64,000 nucleotides of DNA, from NCBI RefSeq assembly GCF_013283875.1, contig NZ_CP054139.1:496001-560000 (forward strand), given 5' to 3'. Below, one piece after another: positions 1-8,764 of this stretch. Under the pieces are notes generated by a model. That model was not told the origin of the DNA and did no database searches. It saw only the letters and a list, made by a program, of their open reading frames with translations. This DNA comes from Mucilaginibacter mali. Lineage in GTDB: Bacteria; Bacteroidota; Bacteroidia; Sphingobacteriales; Sphingobacteriaceae. Numbering within the stretch: the stretch's first letter is position 1; each line of letters starts with the position of its first letter. Made by a program: the position numbers and the translations under genes.

Positions 1-42
1 GATCAGTTAATTGGCGATCTGAAAGCAAAAGCGAAGAATTAA
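1..42 (+). CDS. nuoE: NADH-quinone oxidoreductase subunit E, C-terminal end (partial)
   Basis: An open frame runs from the left edge for 13 codons (DQLIGDLKAKAKN) to a TAA stop. It lies 116 bases upstream of nuoF in the same orientation, where Bacteroidota nuo operons carry nuoE, the 24-kDa [2Fe-2S] partner of NuoF. Too little protein is visible to confirm identity by motif, so the call rests on gene order. Confidence 0.6.
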   Translation, partial: DQLIGDLKAKAKN

Positions 43-52
43 AAATCAAATG

Positions 53-127
53 GTCATCCCGAACTTGTTTCGGGATCCCACACGGCAGGCAAATGCGAGT
101 GGGATGCTGAAACAAGTTCAGCATGAC
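53..127. repeat. Palindromic intergenic element, family A, copy 1
   Basis: A 75-base element in the nuoE-nuoF gap. The outer arms (53-80 and 100-127) are inverted copies of each other except at two triplets. Each arm also folds by itself: CCCGAA pairs with TTCGGG in the left arm, and GCTGAA with TTCAGC in the right. A second copy of identical length and layout lies at 5232-5306. Confidence 0.85.
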
Positions 128-158
128 AGGTAAAATAAATTAAAAAAACAGCGTAACG

Positions 159-1523
159 ATGGGACGCAAATTATTATTAGAACATATCAACGTACCGGGC
201 ATCAACACTTTTGATGTTTATCGCCAAAAGGGCGGATATCGCGCTGTTGAAAAGGCTTTGAAAACGCTTGCCCCTGCCGATATTGTAGAGGAAGTGAAAA
301 AGTCGGGCTTACGCGGTCGCGGCGGCGCGGGTTTCCCTACCGGTATGAAGTGGAGCTTTTTGGCTAAACCCGAGGGCGTAGCACGTTACCTGGTTTGCAA
401 TGCCGACGAATCGGAACCGGGCACTTTTAAAGACCGTTACCTGATGACCTACATCCCTCATGCTTTAATTGAGGGGATGATCGTATCGAGCTTTGCGCTG
501 GGTGCCAATACATCGTACATATATGTTCGCGGCGAAATGATGCCGCAGATCCGCATACTGGAAAAAGCCATTGCCGAAGCCAAAGCTGCCGGATTTTTGG
601 GTAAAAATATACTGGGTACCGGTTACGACCTGGAGCTGTACGTACAGCCAGGTGGCGGTGCCTACATCTGCGGTGAAGAGACCGCCTTGTTAGAATCGCT
701 GGAGGGTAAACGTGGTAACCCGCGTATCAAACCGCCGTTCCCGGCTATTGCTGGTCTGTATGGTTGCCCAACGGTAGTGAACAACGTTGAATCGATAGCT
801 GCGGTAGTTCCCATCATTAACGATGGCGGCGAAGAGTATGCCAAGATAGGCGTTGGCCGTAGCACAGGTACCAAACTGATATCGGCTGGTGGTAACCTGC
901 GCAAACCGGGTGTTTACGAAATAGACCTGGGTTTATCGGCCGAAGAATTTTTATATAGCGACGAATACTGCGGTGGTATAGCTAATGGCAAACGCCTGAA
1001 GGCTGTTGTTGCCGGTGGCTCATCGGTACCGATATTGCCTGCCAACCTGTTCCTGAAGACCGTTAATGGCGAAGCCCGCCTGATGAGCTACGAATCCTTA
1101 GCTGATGGTGGCTTTGTGAGCGGTACCATGCTGGGTTCGGGTGGTTTCATCGCTTATGACGAAGATCAGTGCATCGTTCGCAACACCTGGAACTTTGCCC
1201 GTTTCTATCACCACGAAAGCTGTGGCCAATGCTCGCCTTGCCGCGAGGGTACCGGCTGGATGGAGAAAGTACTGCACCGCCTGGAATATGGTCACGGCAA
1301 AATGAGCGATATTGACCTGTTGGTAGATGTTTCTAAAAAGATAGAAGGTAATACCATTTGTCCGCTGGGTGATGCGGCAGCCTGGCCGGTAGCCAGCGCC
1401 ATCCGCCATTTCAGGGATGAGTTTGAGTGGCACGTAACACACGCTGGCGAAGCTACAACGCATAACTTTGGGTTGGCGCATTACGCTGATCCGCTGCCGA
1501 AGAAGGAAGAGAGCGTAGCGTAG
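159..1523 (+). CDS. nuoF: NADH-quinone oxidoreductase subunit F (51-kDa, NADH/FMN-binding)
   Basis: NuoF is the NADH-oxidising subunit of complex I. It binds NADH and FMN and passes electrons through the [4Fe-4S] cluster N3. The glycine-rich nucleotide/flavin motif [13 protein letters not shown] is at residues 53-65, and a second family block [20 protein letters not shown] lies near residue 170. N3 ligands are visible as C355, C358, C361 ([11 protein letters not shown]) and C401 (TICPLGD). The length of 454 residues is normal. The protein acts on the cytoplasmic face of the inner membrane with NuoE and NuoG. It is flanked by palindromic repeats on both sides, which is unusual inside an operon. 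No strong Shine-Dalgarno sequence precedes the ATG, as is common in this phylum. Confidence 0.97.
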   Translation: MGRKLLLEHINVPGINTFDVYRQKGGYRAVEKALKTLAPADIVEEVKKSGLRGRGGAGFPTGMKWSFLAKPEGVARYLVCNADESEPGTFKDRYLMTYIPHALIEGMIVSSFALGANTSYIYVRGEMMPQIRILEKAIAEAKAAGFLGKNILGTGYDLELYVQPGGGAYICGEETALLESLEGKRGNPRIKPPFPAIAGLYGCPTVVNNVESIAAVVPIINDGGEEYAKIGVGRSTGTKLISAGGNLRKPGVYEIDLGLSAEEFLYSDEYCGGIANGKRLKAVVAGGSSVPILPANLFLKTVNGEARLMSYESLADGGFVSGTMLGSGGFIAYDEDQCIVRNTWNFARFYHHESCGQCSPCREGTGWMEKVLHRLEYGHGKMSDIDLLVDVSKKIEGNTICPLGDAAAWPVASAIRHFRDEFEWHVTHAGEATTHNFGLAHYADPLPKKEESVA

Positions 1524-1531
1524 TGCAGTTT

Positions 1532-1623
1532 TGTCATTGCGAGGAGCGTAGCGACGCGGCAACCGCGAACTATGCATAACCGCAATGTCCTATGAGATTG
1601 CCGCGCTATCGCTCGCAATGACA
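1532..1623. repeat. Palindromic intergenic element, family B, copy 1
   Basis: Element in the nuoF-nuoG gap bounded by inverted ends TGTCATTGCGAG and CTCGCAATGACA, starting 9 bases after the nuoF stop. Inner words such as GAGATTGCCGCG and AGCGTAGCGACGCGGCAA recur in the other copies (5118-5210, 31445-31556, 54973-55030, 56718-56823). From memory, repeats starting GTCATTGCGAG are common in Bacteroidota genomes and some other bacteria. Confidence 0.8.
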
Positions 1624-1660
1624 TAGTAGATCGATAAAAGAAAAACTTTGACTAAGAAAA

Positions 1661-2671
1661 ATGTCAGATAAACATAAAGTTACCATAGACGGAATAGCCA
1701 TTGAGGTAGATGCCGGAACAAGCATCCTGAATGCCGCGAGGCTGATAGGTGGCGACGTTGTTCCACCTGCTATGTGCTATTACTCTAAACTGGAAGGCAG
1801 CGGCGGTAAATGCCGTACTTGTTTGGTGCAGGTAAGCAAGGGTTCGGAAAAAGACCCGCGCCCTATGCCTAAGCTGGTAGCCAGCTGCCGTACCACCGTA
1901 ATGGATGGTATGGAAGTGAAGAACATCACATCGCCCGAAGTTATTGAGGCGCGCAAAGGTGTGGTGGAGATGCTGCTGATCAATCACCCGCTGGATTGCC
2001 CGGTATGCGACCAGGCCGGCGAATGCCACCTACAGGATCTGGGCTATGAGCACGGTGCAGCCAAAACCCGTTACGAATTTGACCGCCGTACATTTGAGAA
2101 GATCGATATCGGCGATAAGATCCAGCTACACATGACGCGTTGCATCCTTTGTTACCGCTGCGTGTTCACTGCCGATCAGATCACAAATACCCGCCTGCAC
2201 GGTATCCTTAACCGCGGCGACCATTCTGAAATTTCTACCTATATCAGCAAAGCTGTCGACAACGATTTCTCAGGGAACGTGATTGATGTTTGCCCGGTAG
2301 GTGCATTGACCGATAAAACTTTCCGCTTTAAAAACCGTGTTTGGTTCACCAAGCCTGTCGACGCCCACCGCGATTGCGACCACGAGAACTGCAACGGCAA
2401 AGTGACTCTGTGGTACAAAGGCGAAGATGTAATACGCGTAACTGCCCGCAAGGATGTTTACGGCGAAGTGGAAGAATTTATTTGCAATACCTGCCGCTTT
2501 GATAAAAAGAAAACCGCTGATTGGGTGATTGAAGGCCCGCGCCATATATCAAACAAATCGGTTATCAGCGCAAATCATTACGATACCCTGCGCCCGCTGC
2601 CGGTGGTGAAAACCAACCCACTGCTGCAGGAAGCCAATAAAGAACAGTTTGAACGAGACACACGCTTATAA
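1661..2671 (+). CDS. nuoG: NADH-quinone oxidoreductase subunit G, short form
   Basis: Iron-sulfur subunit that carries electrons from NuoF towards NuoI. An N-terminal [2Fe-2S] ferredoxin domain has C39, C51, C54 and C76. It is followed by the His-Cys cluster motif (H109, C113, C116, C122) and a further [4Fe-4S] set (C161, C164, C167, C211). A remnant of the Mo/W-bisMGD-type [4Fe-4S] domain follows, with C239, C244, C275 and C278. The protein ends at 336 residues and lacks the long molybdopterin oxidoreductase domain of enterobacterial NuoG (about 900 residues). This short form is, to my knowledge, usual in Bacteroidota, so it is unlikely to be a broken gene. The stop overlaps the nuoH start as TAATG, suggesting translational coupling. 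Confidence 0.93.
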   Translation: MSDKHKVTIDGIAIEVDAGTSILNAARLIGGDVVPPAMCYYSKLEGSGGKCRTCLVQVSKGSEKDPRPMPKLVASCRTTVMDGMEVKNITSPEVIEARKGVVEMLLINHPLDCPVCDQAGECHLQDLGYEHGAAKTRYEFDRRTFEKIDIGDKIQLHMTRCILCYRCVFTADQITNTRLHGILNRGDHSEISTYISKAVDNDFSGNVIDVCPVGALTDKTFRFKNRVWFTKPVDAHRDCDHENCNGKVTLWYKGEDVIRVTARKDVYGEVEEFICNTCRFDKKKTADWVIEGPRHISNKSVISANHYDTLRPLPVVKTNPLLQEANKEQFERDTRL

Positions 2672-3714
2672 TGGGAGTATCAGAGTTAATAATTAAAGCA
2701 ATATTGGTGGTGGTTATTTTCGCCATCAGCTTGGTGGTGGCTATGTACAGCACCTATGCCGAGCGTAAAATTGCCGCGTTTTTGCAGGATAGGGTAGGTC
2801 CTAACCGTGCTGGTCCGTGGGGATTATTGCAACCCCTGGCCGATGGTGGCAAGATGTTTATGAAAGAAGAAATTATCCCTACCCGTGCCAGCGGTTTCCT
2901 GTTTATTGTAGGCCCGGCACTGGCTATCATGACGGCCTGTATCGGTTCGGCGGTGATACCATGGGGACAAAAGATAGTTGCCGGTAACACGGTGATCGAT
3001 TTGCAGGTAACCGATATCAACGTAGGTATCCTGTACATTTTCGGCGTGGTATCGCTGGGTGTATATGGTATCATGATCGGTGGCTGGGCATCAAACAACA
3101 AATACTCATTGCTGGGCGCTATCCGCGCGGCATCGCAAAATATCAGCTACGAGATCTCGATGGGCCTTTCTATCATCGCTTTACTGATGGTTACCGGCAC
3201 CCTGAGCTTGAAAGAAATTGCCGAGCAACAACATGGCTGGCATTGGAACGTGATCTATCAGCCATTTGGCTTTTTGCTGTTCCTGGTGTGCGCTTTTGCC
3301 GAGACCAACCGTTCACCATTCGACCTGCCTGAGTGCGAGACTGAACTGGTAGGTGGTTACCACACCGAATATTCATCAATGAAACTGGGTTTTTACCTGT
3401 TCGCTGAGTATATCAACATGTTCATTTCATCGGCAGTAATGGCTACCCTGTACTGGGGCGGTTATAACTACCCGGGTATGGATTGGGTAACAGCGCACGT
3501 TGGCCCGGTTATCGGTCCGCTGATTGGTACGGCTGTATTGTTTGCAAAGATCTTCCTGTTCATCTTCTTCTTTATGTGGGTACGCTGGACCATCCCGCGT
3601 TTCCGTTATGACCAGTTGATGGACCTGGGCTGGAAGGCTTTGATACCTTTGGCTATCACCAACATTGTAATTACCGGTGCCTGGATCACCATTTACGATA
3701 AATTTTTTAAGTAA
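2671..3714 (+). CDS. nuoH: NADH-quinone oxidoreductase subunit H (membrane)
   Basis: NuoH is the membrane subunit that forms the quinone-binding chamber with NuoB and NuoD at the junction of the two complex I arms. The 347-residue sequence is strongly hydrophobic with about eight transmembrane segments. It shows the family signatures AERKIAAFLQDRVGPNRAGP near residue 30 and AETNRSPFDLPECETELVGG near residue 210. The second is the conserved acidic loop lining the quinone cavity. The C-terminal FMWVRWTIPRFRYDQLM block is also typical. The start codon overlaps the nuoG stop by one base. Length and order are normal for the operon. Confidence 0.97.
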   Translation: MGVSELIIKAILVVVIFAISLVVAMYSTYAERKIAAFLQDRVGPNRAGPWGLLQPLADGGKMFMKEEIIPTRASGFLFIVGPALAIMTACIGSAVIPWGQKIVAGNTVIDLQVTDINVGILYIFGVVSLGVYGIMIGGWASNNKYSLLGAIRAASQNISYEISMGLSIIALLMVTGTLSLKEIAEQQHGWHWNVIYQPFGFLLFLVCAFAETNRSPFDLPECETELVGGYHTEYSSMKLGFYLFAEYINMFISSAVMATLYWGGYNYPGMDWVTAHVGPVIGPLIGTAVLFAKIFLFIFFFMWVRWTIPRFRYDQLMDLGWKALIPLAITNIVITGAWITIYDKFFK

Positions 3715-3723
3715 TACACCGGC

Positions 3724-4221
3724 ATGGAACCACTAAGTAATAAACGTAAAGTTTTAGAAGTAAAGCCACTTACCCTGGCCGAGCGCGCTTATTTGCCGGC
3801 TATATTAGGCGGCTTAAAGATCACCATAAAGCACTTTTTTAAAAAGCCGGTAACCATTAAGTATCCCGAAGAAAAACGCGAGTTCTCTGAGAACTTCCGC
3901 GGGATGCACTCGCTTAAACGCGATGAGAATGGTGCCGAACGCTGTACCGCCTGCGGCCTTTGCGCCCTGTCGTGCCCGGCCGAAGCCATCACTATGACGG
4001 CTGCCGAGCGCCAGAAAGGTGAAGAGAACCTGTACCGCGAAGAAAAGTACGCTGCCGTATACGAAATTAATATGCTGCGCTGCATCTTCTGCGGATTGTG
4101 CGAAGAGGCTTGTCCTAAAGAAGCGATATACCTTGATGGCGACATTGTACCATCGGATATGTTGCGCAAGGACTTTATTTATGGTAAAGACAAATTAGTA
4201 GAGGCGCCCTTAAATCAATAG
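3724..4221 (+). CDS. nuoI: NADH-quinone oxidoreductase subunit I (2x[4Fe-4S] ferredoxin)
   Basis: NuoI carries clusters N6a and N6b that link the NuoG chain to NuoB. Two classical CxxCxxCxxxCP motifs are visible: C74-C77-C80-C84 (CTACGLCALSCP) and C120-C123-C126-C130 (CIFCGLCEEACP). The cross-pairing of cysteines between the two motifs is standard for this fold. The protein is 165 residues, a usual length, and has no membrane segment, fitting a peripheral cytoplasmic subunit. It starts nine bases after nuoH. The run GMHSLKRDENG before the first motif is also family-typical. Confidence 0.96.
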   Translation: MEPLSNKRKVLEVKPLTLAERAYLPAILGGLKITIKHFFKKPVTIKYPEEKREFSENFRGMHSLKRDENGAERCTACGLCALSCPAEAITMTAAERQKGEENLYREEKYAAVYEINMLRCIFCGLCEEACPKEAIYLDGDIVPSDMLRKDFIYGKDKLVEAPLNQ

Positions 4222-4231
4222 AGAAGTTTTA

Positions 4232-4239
4232 TACCTTTG
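4232..4239 (+). promoter_or_regulatory. Possible internal promoter box (TACCTTTG) before nuoJ
   Basis: The 63-base nuoI-nuoJ gap contains TACCTTTG, an exact match to the Bacteroidota -7 consensus TAnnTTTG, 46 bases before the nuoJ ATG. No convincing upstream TTTG box was found. A short GC-rich inverted repeat (GCCC...GGGC) follows. It could give extra transcription of nuoJ-N, or be chance. Confidence 0.25.
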
Positions 4240-4284
4240 CCCCGCTATTTGGCAGGGCCCAGGTAATTATAGATCAACCAAAAA

Positions 4285-4794
4285 ATGAGTATATTTTACT
4301 TCATCGCATTTTTATCCATACTGTTTGCAGTATTGGTTATTACTGCCAAAAACCCGGTGCACAGCGTACTGTACCTTGTACTTACCTTTTTTACCATTAC
4401 CATTCACTATATTTTGCTTAACGCGCAGTTTTTAGCTGTGGTGAACTTCATCGTTTACATGGGGGCCATTATGGTACTGTTCCTGTTTGTGCTGATGTTG
4501 CTGAACCTGAACGTAGATTCGGAACCTGCTAAAAGCAATATTGTAAAAATTGCCGGTGTTATTGGCGGTTGCTGCCTGTTGGCTACACTGTTCGGCGCGC
4601 TGAAGCTATGCGCGGTTTCAAAACCGGTAGTGCTTGATAACCCGGGCTTAGGTTTGGTGAAAAATTTAGGTAAAGTGTTATTCAACGAGTTTTTATTGCC
4701 TTTTGAAATATCGTCTATCCTGCTGTTATCGGCAATGGTGGGCGCGGTTTTATTAGCTAAAAGAGAAAAGCAGCCCGATGGAAAGTTTTTTTAA
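4285..4794 (+). CDS. nuoJ: NADH-quinone oxidoreductase subunit J (membrane)
   Basis: Small polytopic subunit of the complex I membrane arm (169 residues, about five transmembrane segments). The conserved third-helix block [20 protein letters not shown] (near residue 52) contains the Tyr-Met-Gly-Ala pi-bulge region characteristic of ND6/NuoJ. It lies between nuoI and nuoK as expected. Its last 17 bases overlap the start of nuoK, so the two are probably translationally coupled. Confidence 0.95.
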   Translation: MSIFYFIAFLSILFAVLVITAKNPVHSVLYLVLTFFTITIHYILLNAQFLAVVNFIVYMGAIMVLFLFVLMLLNLNVDSEPAKSNIVKIAGVIGGCCLLATLFGALKLCAVSKPVVLDNPGLGLVKNLGKVLFNEFLLPFEISSILLLSAMVGAVLLAKREKQPDGKFF

Positions 4795-5107
4795 TACGGT
4801 AAAGTACGTGCCGCTTAATCACTACATTATATTAAGCAGCATTTTGTTTTGCATAGGCGTTATTGGGGTATTAACCCGCCGCAACGCTATTGTGATCTTC
4901 ATGTCGGTTGAGCTGATGCTGAATGCCGTGAACCTGTTGCTGACCGTGTTTTCGGTTTACCGTAACGATGCAGCCGGGCAGGTATTCGTATTTTTTATTA
5001 TGGCCCTGGCCGCTGCCGAAGTGGCGATAGGTTTGGCCATCATTGTGATGATCTATCGTAACACCAGTTCGATAGATACGAATGTGCTGAATAAATTGAA
5101 ATGGTAG
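4778..5107 (+). CDS. nuoK: NADH-quinone oxidoreductase subunit K (membrane)
   Basis: NuoK/ND4L is the smallest proton-channel-related subunit of the membrane arm, with three transmembrane helices. The sequence (109 residues) shows the family pattern [20 protein letters not shown], including the buried glutamate of helix 2, and [17 protein letters not shown] with the second conserved glutamate. The start overlaps nuoJ by 17 bases. Downstream, an unusually long gap of 222 bases to nuoL is filled by two different palindromic repeats. Confidence 0.96.
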   Translation: MESFFNTVKYVPLNHYIILSSILFCIGVIGVLTRRNAIVIFMSVELMLNAVNLLLTVFSVYRNDAAGQVFVFFIMALAAAEVAIGLAIIVMIYRNTSSIDTNVLNKLKW

Positions 5108-5117
5108 TTAAATAAAC

Positions 5118-5210
5118 TGTCATTGCGAGGAGGTACGACGAAGCAATCCCGTAGTACGCAGAGTAGATAAGCATGGCTACGAGATTGCCGCGCTATCGCT
5201 CGCAATGACA
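5118..5210. repeat. Palindromic intergenic element, family B, copy 2
   Basis: Bounded by TGTCATTGCGAGG and GCTCGCAATGACA and starting 10 bases after the nuoK stop. The right half, including GAGATTGCCGCGCTATCGCTC, closely matches copy 1 at 1532-1623, while the left half has diverged. It is followed after 21 bases by a family A element. Confidence 0.8.
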
Positions 5211-5231
5211 AGCTGAAAATAAAAACAAAAC

Positions 5232-5306
5232 GTCATCCCGAACTTGTTTCGGGACCTCACACCGCTGGTAATAGCAAGTGGGATGCTGAAACAAGTTCAG
5301 CATGAC
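5232..5306. repeat. Palindromic intergenic element, family A, copy 2
   Basis: Same 75-base length and architecture as the copy at 53-127. The left arm starts GTCATCCCGAACTTGTTTC and the right arm ends in its inverted partner. Each arm forms its own short hairpin with the same arm-specific triplets (CCC/GGG left, GCT/AGC right). The central spacer has diverged. It ends 23 bases before the nuoL ATG. Confidence 0.85.
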
Positions 5307-5329
5307 ACATTGAATAGAATAGTATAACA

Positions 5330-7249
5330 ATGGATAAATATATCTGGCTTATTCCTTTATTACCGCTGCTTGGCTTCGTATTCAACGGGCTTGGCCGCAA
5401 TGTGTTGTCTAAAGGCGTTATCGGCTTTATTGGTACCTTTATGGTACTGGTTGCCTTTGGTATCAGCTTAAGTACCTTTATGCAGATACACGAGACCGGC
5501 AAGGCTATCAATGTAACCCTGTTCCAGTGGATCAGTGCCGGTACCATGAAGGTGCCTTTCGCCTTTTTGGTAGATCAGCTGAGTTCTATCATGCTGCTCA
5601 TCATCACCGGTGTAGGTACATTGATCCATTTATATTCGATAGGTTATATGCATGATGATGCGGGCTTCGGTAAGTTCTTCGCTTACTTAAACCTGTTCAT
5701 CTTCTTCATGCTGCTGCTGGTGATGGGATCTAACTACGTCATCATGTTTATTGGCTGGGAAGGTGTAGGTTTATGCTCGTACCTGCTCATCGGTTTCTGG
5801 TATACTAATCCCGATTATGCCGATGCCGCTAAAAAGGCATTCATCATGAACCGTATAGGTGATCTGGGCTTCCTGATCGCCATCTTCCTGATGGTGAATA
5901 TTTTTGGCAGTGTAGAGTTTGCACAGATATTCCCACGCGTACATTTAATGCCGCATGGCTTCTGGACCATCACCCTGGTAACCATGCTGCTGTTTGTGGG
6001 CGCTACCGGTAAATCGGCACAGATACCATTGTTTACCTGGCTGCCCGACGCGATGGCCGGCCCGACACCTGTTTCGGCCCTGATCCACGCGGCTACCATG
6101 GTTACCGCCGGTATTTATATGATAGCCCGCTCTAACATCTTATTTGTTTGGGCGCCGGTTACGATGGATGTGATCGCTATCATCGGTTTAGCTACCGCTT
6201 TATTTGCCGCGCTGATAGCCCTGACACAAACTGATATTAAAAAGGTACTGGCTTATTCAACCGTGTCGCAGCTTGGTTATATGTTCCTGGGTTTGGGTGT
6301 GGGTGCTTTTACAGGCGGCTTCTTCCACGTAATCACGCATGCTTTCTTTAAAGCCCTTTTATTCCTGGGTGCGGGTTCTGTCATCCACGCGGTGAGCGGC
6401 GAGCAGGATATGCGCAATATGGGTGGCCTGCGCAAAAAGTTGCCGGTTACCTTCGCAACCATGCTCATTGGTACCATCGCCATTGCCGGCATCCCTCCGT
6501 TTGCTGGTTTCTTTTCTAAAGACGAGATATTATCACATACATACGAACATAGCAAATGGATGTACGGCGTTGGTGTTTTCACCGCCATGCTGACATCGTT
6601 CTACATGTTCCGCCTGTTGTTCCTTACCTTCTTTGGTAAGTTCCGTGGCACGCACGAACAGGAGCATCACCTGCACGAATCACCTGCTACCATGACCATA
6701 CCACTAATTGTTTTGGCGGTGCTGTCTATCGTTGGCGGTTTCATCGGTATCCCTGAAGTATTGGGTGGACATCACGCTTTAGGCCATTTCCTTGCACCGA
6801 TATTTAAAGCCGGCGCGCCTAAGGAAGTTGCCGAATTACCGGTATCTATGGAAATGACTTTGATGGGCATATCTGTAGGCGTAGCCGTATTAGCATTAAT
6901 ATACGCTTACATTAAATATATCAGCAAAGGCGATCTGCCTGTTCGCGATGGCGAGGAGCGCAGCTTCCTGTCAACCTTGTCATACAAAAAATTCTATGTA
7001 GATGAGTTATACGATATGCTGTTCCGCAAACCACTGGATGCCGCGTCGGAGTTCCTTTATAAGGTAGTTGACAAGATGGGTATTGATGGTTTGGTGAATG
7101 GTATAGGCGCCGCGCCGGTTGAAGGCAGTAAGGGTTTGCGCCTGCTGCAAACCGGTAATGTGGGCTTCTATATATTTATGATGGTGCTGGGCATTATTGC
7201 CTTACTGGTTTATAGTTTTGGATTTACAGGTATACTGCATACAAAATGA
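5330..7249 (+). CDS. nuoL: NADH-quinone oxidoreductase subunit L (antiporter-like)
   Basis: NuoL is the distal antiporter-like proton-pumping subunit, with the long lateral helix. The 639-residue product has about 15-16 transmembrane segments. It shows the ND5 signatures GWEGVGLCSYLLIGFWY (about residues 145-160, with the conserved helix-5 glutamate) and WLPDAMAGPTPVSALIHAAT (about residues 238-257). A further block, HAFFKALLFLGAGSVIHA, includes the conserved lysine. The C-terminal third carries the lateral-helix region and ends in a final membrane helix. Its stop overlaps the nuoM start by four bases (ATGA). Confidence 0.96.
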   Translation: MDKYIWLIPLLPLLGFVFNGLGRNVLSKGVIGFIGTFMVLVAFGISLSTFMQIHETGKAINVTLFQWISAGTMKVPFAFLVDQLSSIMLLIITGVGTLIHLYSIGYMHDDAGFGKFFAYLNLFIFFMLLLVMGSNYVIMFIGWEGVGLCSYLLIGFWYTNPDYADAAKKAFIMNRIGDLGFLIAIFLMVNIFGSVEFAQIFPRVHLMPHGFWTITLVTMLLFVGATGKSAQIPLFTWLPDAMAGPTPVSALIHAATMVTAGIYMIARSNILFVWAPVTMDVIAIIGLATALFAALIALTQTDIKKVLAYSTVSQLGYMFLGLGVGAFTGGFFHVITHAFFKALLFLGAGSVIHAVSGEQDMRNMGGLRKKLPVTFATMLIGTIAIAGIPPFAGFFSKDEILSHTYEHSKWMYGVGVFTAMLTSFYMFRLLFLTFFGKFRGTHEQEHHLHESPATMTIPLIVLAVLSIVGGFIGIPEVLGGHHALGHFLAPIFKAGAPKEVAELPVSMEMTLMGISVGVAVLALIYAYIKYISKGDLPVRDGEERSFLSTLSYKKFYVDELYDMLFRKPLDAASEFLYKVVDKMGIDGLVNGIGAAPVEGSKGLRLLQTGNVGFYIFMMVLGIIALLVYSFGFTGILHTK

Positions 7250-8736
7250 CGGTTTCTTTATTAATTTTTTTACCCCTGCTGGCTGCTCTTGCCCTTGTTT
7301 TTATTAAGAACGAGTCGGCAAAGTATGTGGCATTGTTTTTTGCTGTAGCCGAACTGGCCTTATCCGCATACTTCATTACCCAATATCACCCGGATGCTTC
7401 GGTACAGTTTGCTGTAGATCAGGCATGGATCCCGCAATTTGGTATCTACTTTAGTGCAGGGCTTGATGGTATCAACATTATACCGGTATTGCTGTGTACC
7501 CTGATGGTGCCGATAATTATCCTTACAACCTTTAAGCACGAGTATAATACCAACAGCAATATTTTTTACGCGCTGATTTTATTTATGCAAAGCGGCATGC
7601 TGGTGGTGTTCACCGCGCTTGATGCCTTTTTGTTTTATGTAGGATGGGAAGCCGCGTTGATCCCGATCTATTTTATATCGGCATTGTGGGGCGGCGAGAA
7701 CCGGATAAAGGTTACGCTGAAATTCTTTATCTACACCTTCGCCGGTTCGCTGTTTATGCTGGCGGCTATTATTTACCTGTACACGCAAAACCCCGGCAAA
7801 ACATTTGATATCCATGAACTGTATGGCCTGTTGTTGACGCCGAAAGCACAGGGCTGGATATTCTGGGCGTTCTTTTTAGCATTCGCTATCAAGATGCCGA
7901 TATTCCCCTTCCATACCTGGCAGCCTGATACTTATACCGAATCGCCAAGCGCGGGTACCATGATGCTTTCGGGCATTATGCTGAAGATGGGTATTTTCGG
8001 TGTTATCCGCTGGCTGATCCCGATGGCACCGCAGGGCTTTAACGAATATTATCCTTACGCCATCACTTTATCGGTTGTTGGTATTGTATATGCCTCTATC
8101 ATCGCGTTCCGCCAAAAAGACGGCAAGCGTTTGGTGGCTTATTCATCTATCGCCCACGTTGGTTTGATTGCTGCCGCCATCTTCGCCTGGAATGTGAACG
8201 GTGTGCAGGGTGCTATGATACAAATGCTAAACCATGCCATTAACGTAGTAGGTTTATTCTTTGTATGGGATATCATCAGTCGCAAACTGAATACCCGCGA
8301 TCTGGGCCAGTTGGGCGGTATCGCTAAAAATTCGCCATGGTTCGCGGTATCATTCCTCATCATCACCCTGGGTACGGTGGCCTTGCCGCTGACAAACGGC
8401 TTCATCGGTGAGTTTTTACTGCTGAACGGCGTTTATTATTACAACATCAGGCTGGCTGTTGTGGCGGGTACTACCATTATATTAGGCGGTGTATATATGC
8501 TGCGCATGTACAAAAGCGTAATGCAGGGCCCAACCAACGACCTGACCATTACCTTTACCGATATTACCGGCAGCGAACGCCTGGTGATGGTAATCATCTG
8601 CGCGCTGATCATTGTGATCGGTATTTACCCGCAGCCGATCTTACACCTGTCGGAAGCTTCGGTTACCAACCTGATAGATTTAGTTAACAAGAAAACCGGG
8701 CCTATAGGCGCAGTGTCTGCTATCCCTGCTCACTAA
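7246..8736 (+). CDS. nuoM: NADH-quinone oxidoreductase subunit M (antiporter-like)
   Basis: Second antiporter-like proton-pumping subunit of complex I. The 496-residue protein is polytopic (about 14 helices). It shows FYVGWEAALIPIYFISALWG with the conserved helix-5 glutamate, KMPIFPFHTWQPDTYTESPS, the typical discontinuous-helix block, and KRLVAYSSIAHVG. It starts four bases before the nuoL stop, indicating translational coupling. Length and order are normal. Confidence 0.96.
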   Translation: MTVSLLIFLPLLAALALVFIKNESAKYVALFFAVAELALSAYFITQYHPDASVQFAVDQAWIPQFGIYFSAGLDGINIIPVLLCTLMVPIIILTTFKHEYNTNSNIFYALILFMQSGMLVVFTALDAFLFYVGWEAALIPIYFISALWGGENRIKVTLKFFIYTFAGSLFMLAAIIYLYTQNPGKTFDIHELYGLLLTPKAQGWIFWAFFLAFAIKMPIFPFHTWQPDTYTESPSAGTMMLSGIMLKMGIFGVIRWLIPMAPQGFNEYYPYAITLSVVGIVYASIIAFRQKDGKRLVAYSSIAHVGLIAAAIFAWNVNGVQGAMIQMLNHAINVVGLFFVWDIISRKLNTRDLGQLGGIAKNSPWFAVSFLIITLGTVALPLTNGFIGEFLLLNGVYYYNIRLAVVAGTTIILGGVYMLRMYKSVMQGPTNDLTITFTDITGSERLVMVIICALIIVIGIYPQPILHLSEASVTNLIDLVNKKTGPIGAVSAIPAH

Positions 8737-8764
8737 TTTGCCCCTTTGAATTAAAATATAAAGA

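Noticed and set aside
1661..2671. NuoG considered as truncated or pseudogene because the molybdopterin domain is missing
   Set aside because: The short form is, as far as I know, typical of Bacteroidota; all cluster cysteines are present and coupling to nuoH is intact.
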